Positions 63,301 to 64,000 of a stretch of 64,000 nucleotides of DNA are shown piece by piece. Position numbers and translations under genes: made by a program. Source of the stretch: Rhodanobacter sp. FDAARGOS 1247 (GTDB taxonomy: Bacteria > Pseudomonadota > Gammaproteobacteria > Xanthomonadales > Rhodanobacteraceae); assembly GCF_016889805.1 (NCBI RefSeq), contig NZ_CP069535.1:1178001-1242000 (forward strand), given 5' to 3'. Numbering within the stretch: the stretch's first letter is position 1; each line of letters starts with the position of its first letter. The notes under the pieces are model-generated. The model was not told the origin of the DNA. It did not search any database and worked only from the letters and a program-made list of their open reading frames with translations.

Positions 63301-64000
63301 ATGAACACCACAGCCAGCCCCGCCACCGTCTTCGACATCCAGCGCATCCGCGCGGACTTCCCGCTGCTGTCGCGCACGGTGCATGGCAAGCCGCTGGTGT
63401 ATTTCGACAACGCGAACACCAGCCAGAAACCGTTGCCGGTGATCGAGGCGATGAACGAGCACTACCGCGAGCACAACGCCAACGTGTCGCGCGCGGTGCA
63501 CCAGTTGGGCGAGGAAGCCACCGCGGCGTACGAAGGCGCGCGCGACAAGCTGGCGCGCTTCATCAACGCGCCGTCGCGCAACGAGGTGGTCCTTACCTCC
63601 GGCACCACCCAGGCCACCAACCTGGTGGCCTACAGTCATGCCCTGCCGCGGCTGCAGCCGGGCGACGCGATCCTCACCACGGTGATGGAGCACCACGCCA
63701 ACATCGTGCCGTGGCAGCTGGTCGCCCAGCGCAGCGGCGCCACGCTGAAGGCTGCGCCGATCGACCAGCGCGGCGAGCTGATCCTCGAGCAGTACATCGC
63801 GATGCTGACGCCGGAAGTGAAGCTGGCCTGCGTCACCCAGGTTTCCAACGTGCTGGGCACGGTCAACCCGGTGCGCGAGATCGCCCGCGAGTGCAGGAAG
63901 CGGGGCATCGCGCTGCTGGTGGACGGTTCGCAGGCGGTACCGCACCGGCCGGTCGACGTGCAGGCGCTGGGTTGCGACTTCTATGCGTTGACCGGGCACA
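63301..64000 (+). CDS. sufS: cysteine desulfurase SufS (partial, runs off window)
   Basis: SufS takes sulfur from cysteine for cluster assembly. About 233 residues are present: IRADFPLLSRTVHGKPLVYFDNANTSQKP, then HNANVSRAVHQLGEEAT, TSGTTQATNLVAYS, EHHANIVPWQLVA and VDGSQAVPHRPVDVQALGCDF. These are class V aminotransferase signatures. The PLP lysine and catalytic cysteine lie beyond the window; the sequence ends just before the lysine at ALTGH. Confidence 0.96.
   Translation, partial: MNTTASPATVFDIQRIRADFPLLSRTVHGKPLVYFDNANTSQKPLPVIEAMNEHYREHNANVSRAVHQLGEEATAAYEGARDKLARFINAPSRNEVVLTSGTTQATNLVAYSHALPRLQPGDAILTTVMEHHANIVPWQLVAQRSGATLKAAPIDQRGELILEQYIAMLTPEVKLACVTQVSNVLGTVNPVREIARECRKRGIALLVDGSQAVPHRPVDVQALGCDFYALTGH

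Overview
The window is GC-rich bacterial chromosome with gene order and protein sequences typical of Xanthomonadales (Gammaproteobacteria), most like the Rhodanobacteraceae or Xanthomonadaceae. No genus is claimed. It is almost entirely housekeeping DNA, with no insertion sequence, integrase, prophage module or CRISPR array visible.

Region 1 (1-23193, nearly all minus strand) is the cell-envelope and translation block. Read in the direction of transcription it runs rpsB-tsf, pyrH-frr, uppS-cdsA-dxr-rseP-bamA, then after a terminator lpxD-fabZ-lpxA-lpxB-rnhB, a small unknown gene, a TlpA-like thioredoxin, dnaE, accA, a DUF2268-like metalloprotease, an NYN/LOTUS protein and the start of tilS. 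An HNH protein (3521-3895) lies on the plus strand between accA and dnaE. The usual skp/ompH gene between bamA and lpxD is absent.

Region 2 (23509-36774, mostly plus) holds map, glnD, a HemJ-like protein, a UDP-glucuronate epimerase (minus), and the classic thrS-infC-rpmI-rplT-pheS-pheT-ihfA-merR cluster followed by tRNA-Pro(GGG). infC starts at an ATC codon, and thrS has a leader with a terminator-like hairpin.

Region 3 (36884-47560) is metabolic and regulatory: serA diverging from a D-2-hydroxyglutarate dehydrogenase-like gene, proline iminopeptidase, upp, a PsiF-repeat protein, a class-III aminotransferase, and an ABC-2 transporter followed by a DesK/DesR-like two-component pair.

Region 4 (47561-51272) is the most unusual part. 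About 1.2 kb without protein-coding genes holds two tandem tRNA-like RNAs among many hairpins and between two terminators, followed by a slipin (SPFH) gene and the RNA ligase gene rtcB. One tRNA-like RNA has its anticodon loop replaced by a GAAA tetraloop, so it cannot decode. The other has a CAT anticodon loop but a poor acceptor stem. The layout resembles RNA-repair operons in which rtcB travels with tRNA-mimicking RNAs.

Region 5 (51321-64000) holds queA-tgt-yajC-secD-secF (queuosine tRNA modification and Sec translocation), the cell-wall recycling pair amgK-murU on the minus strand, and an Rrf2 regulator heading sufBCDS. sufS is cut by the window end.

Dispersed palindromic intergenic repeats are frequent. 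Several intrude on genes: the C-terminus of tgt, an in-frame segment of pheT, the N-terminal region of rnhB, and the sufB-sufC gap.
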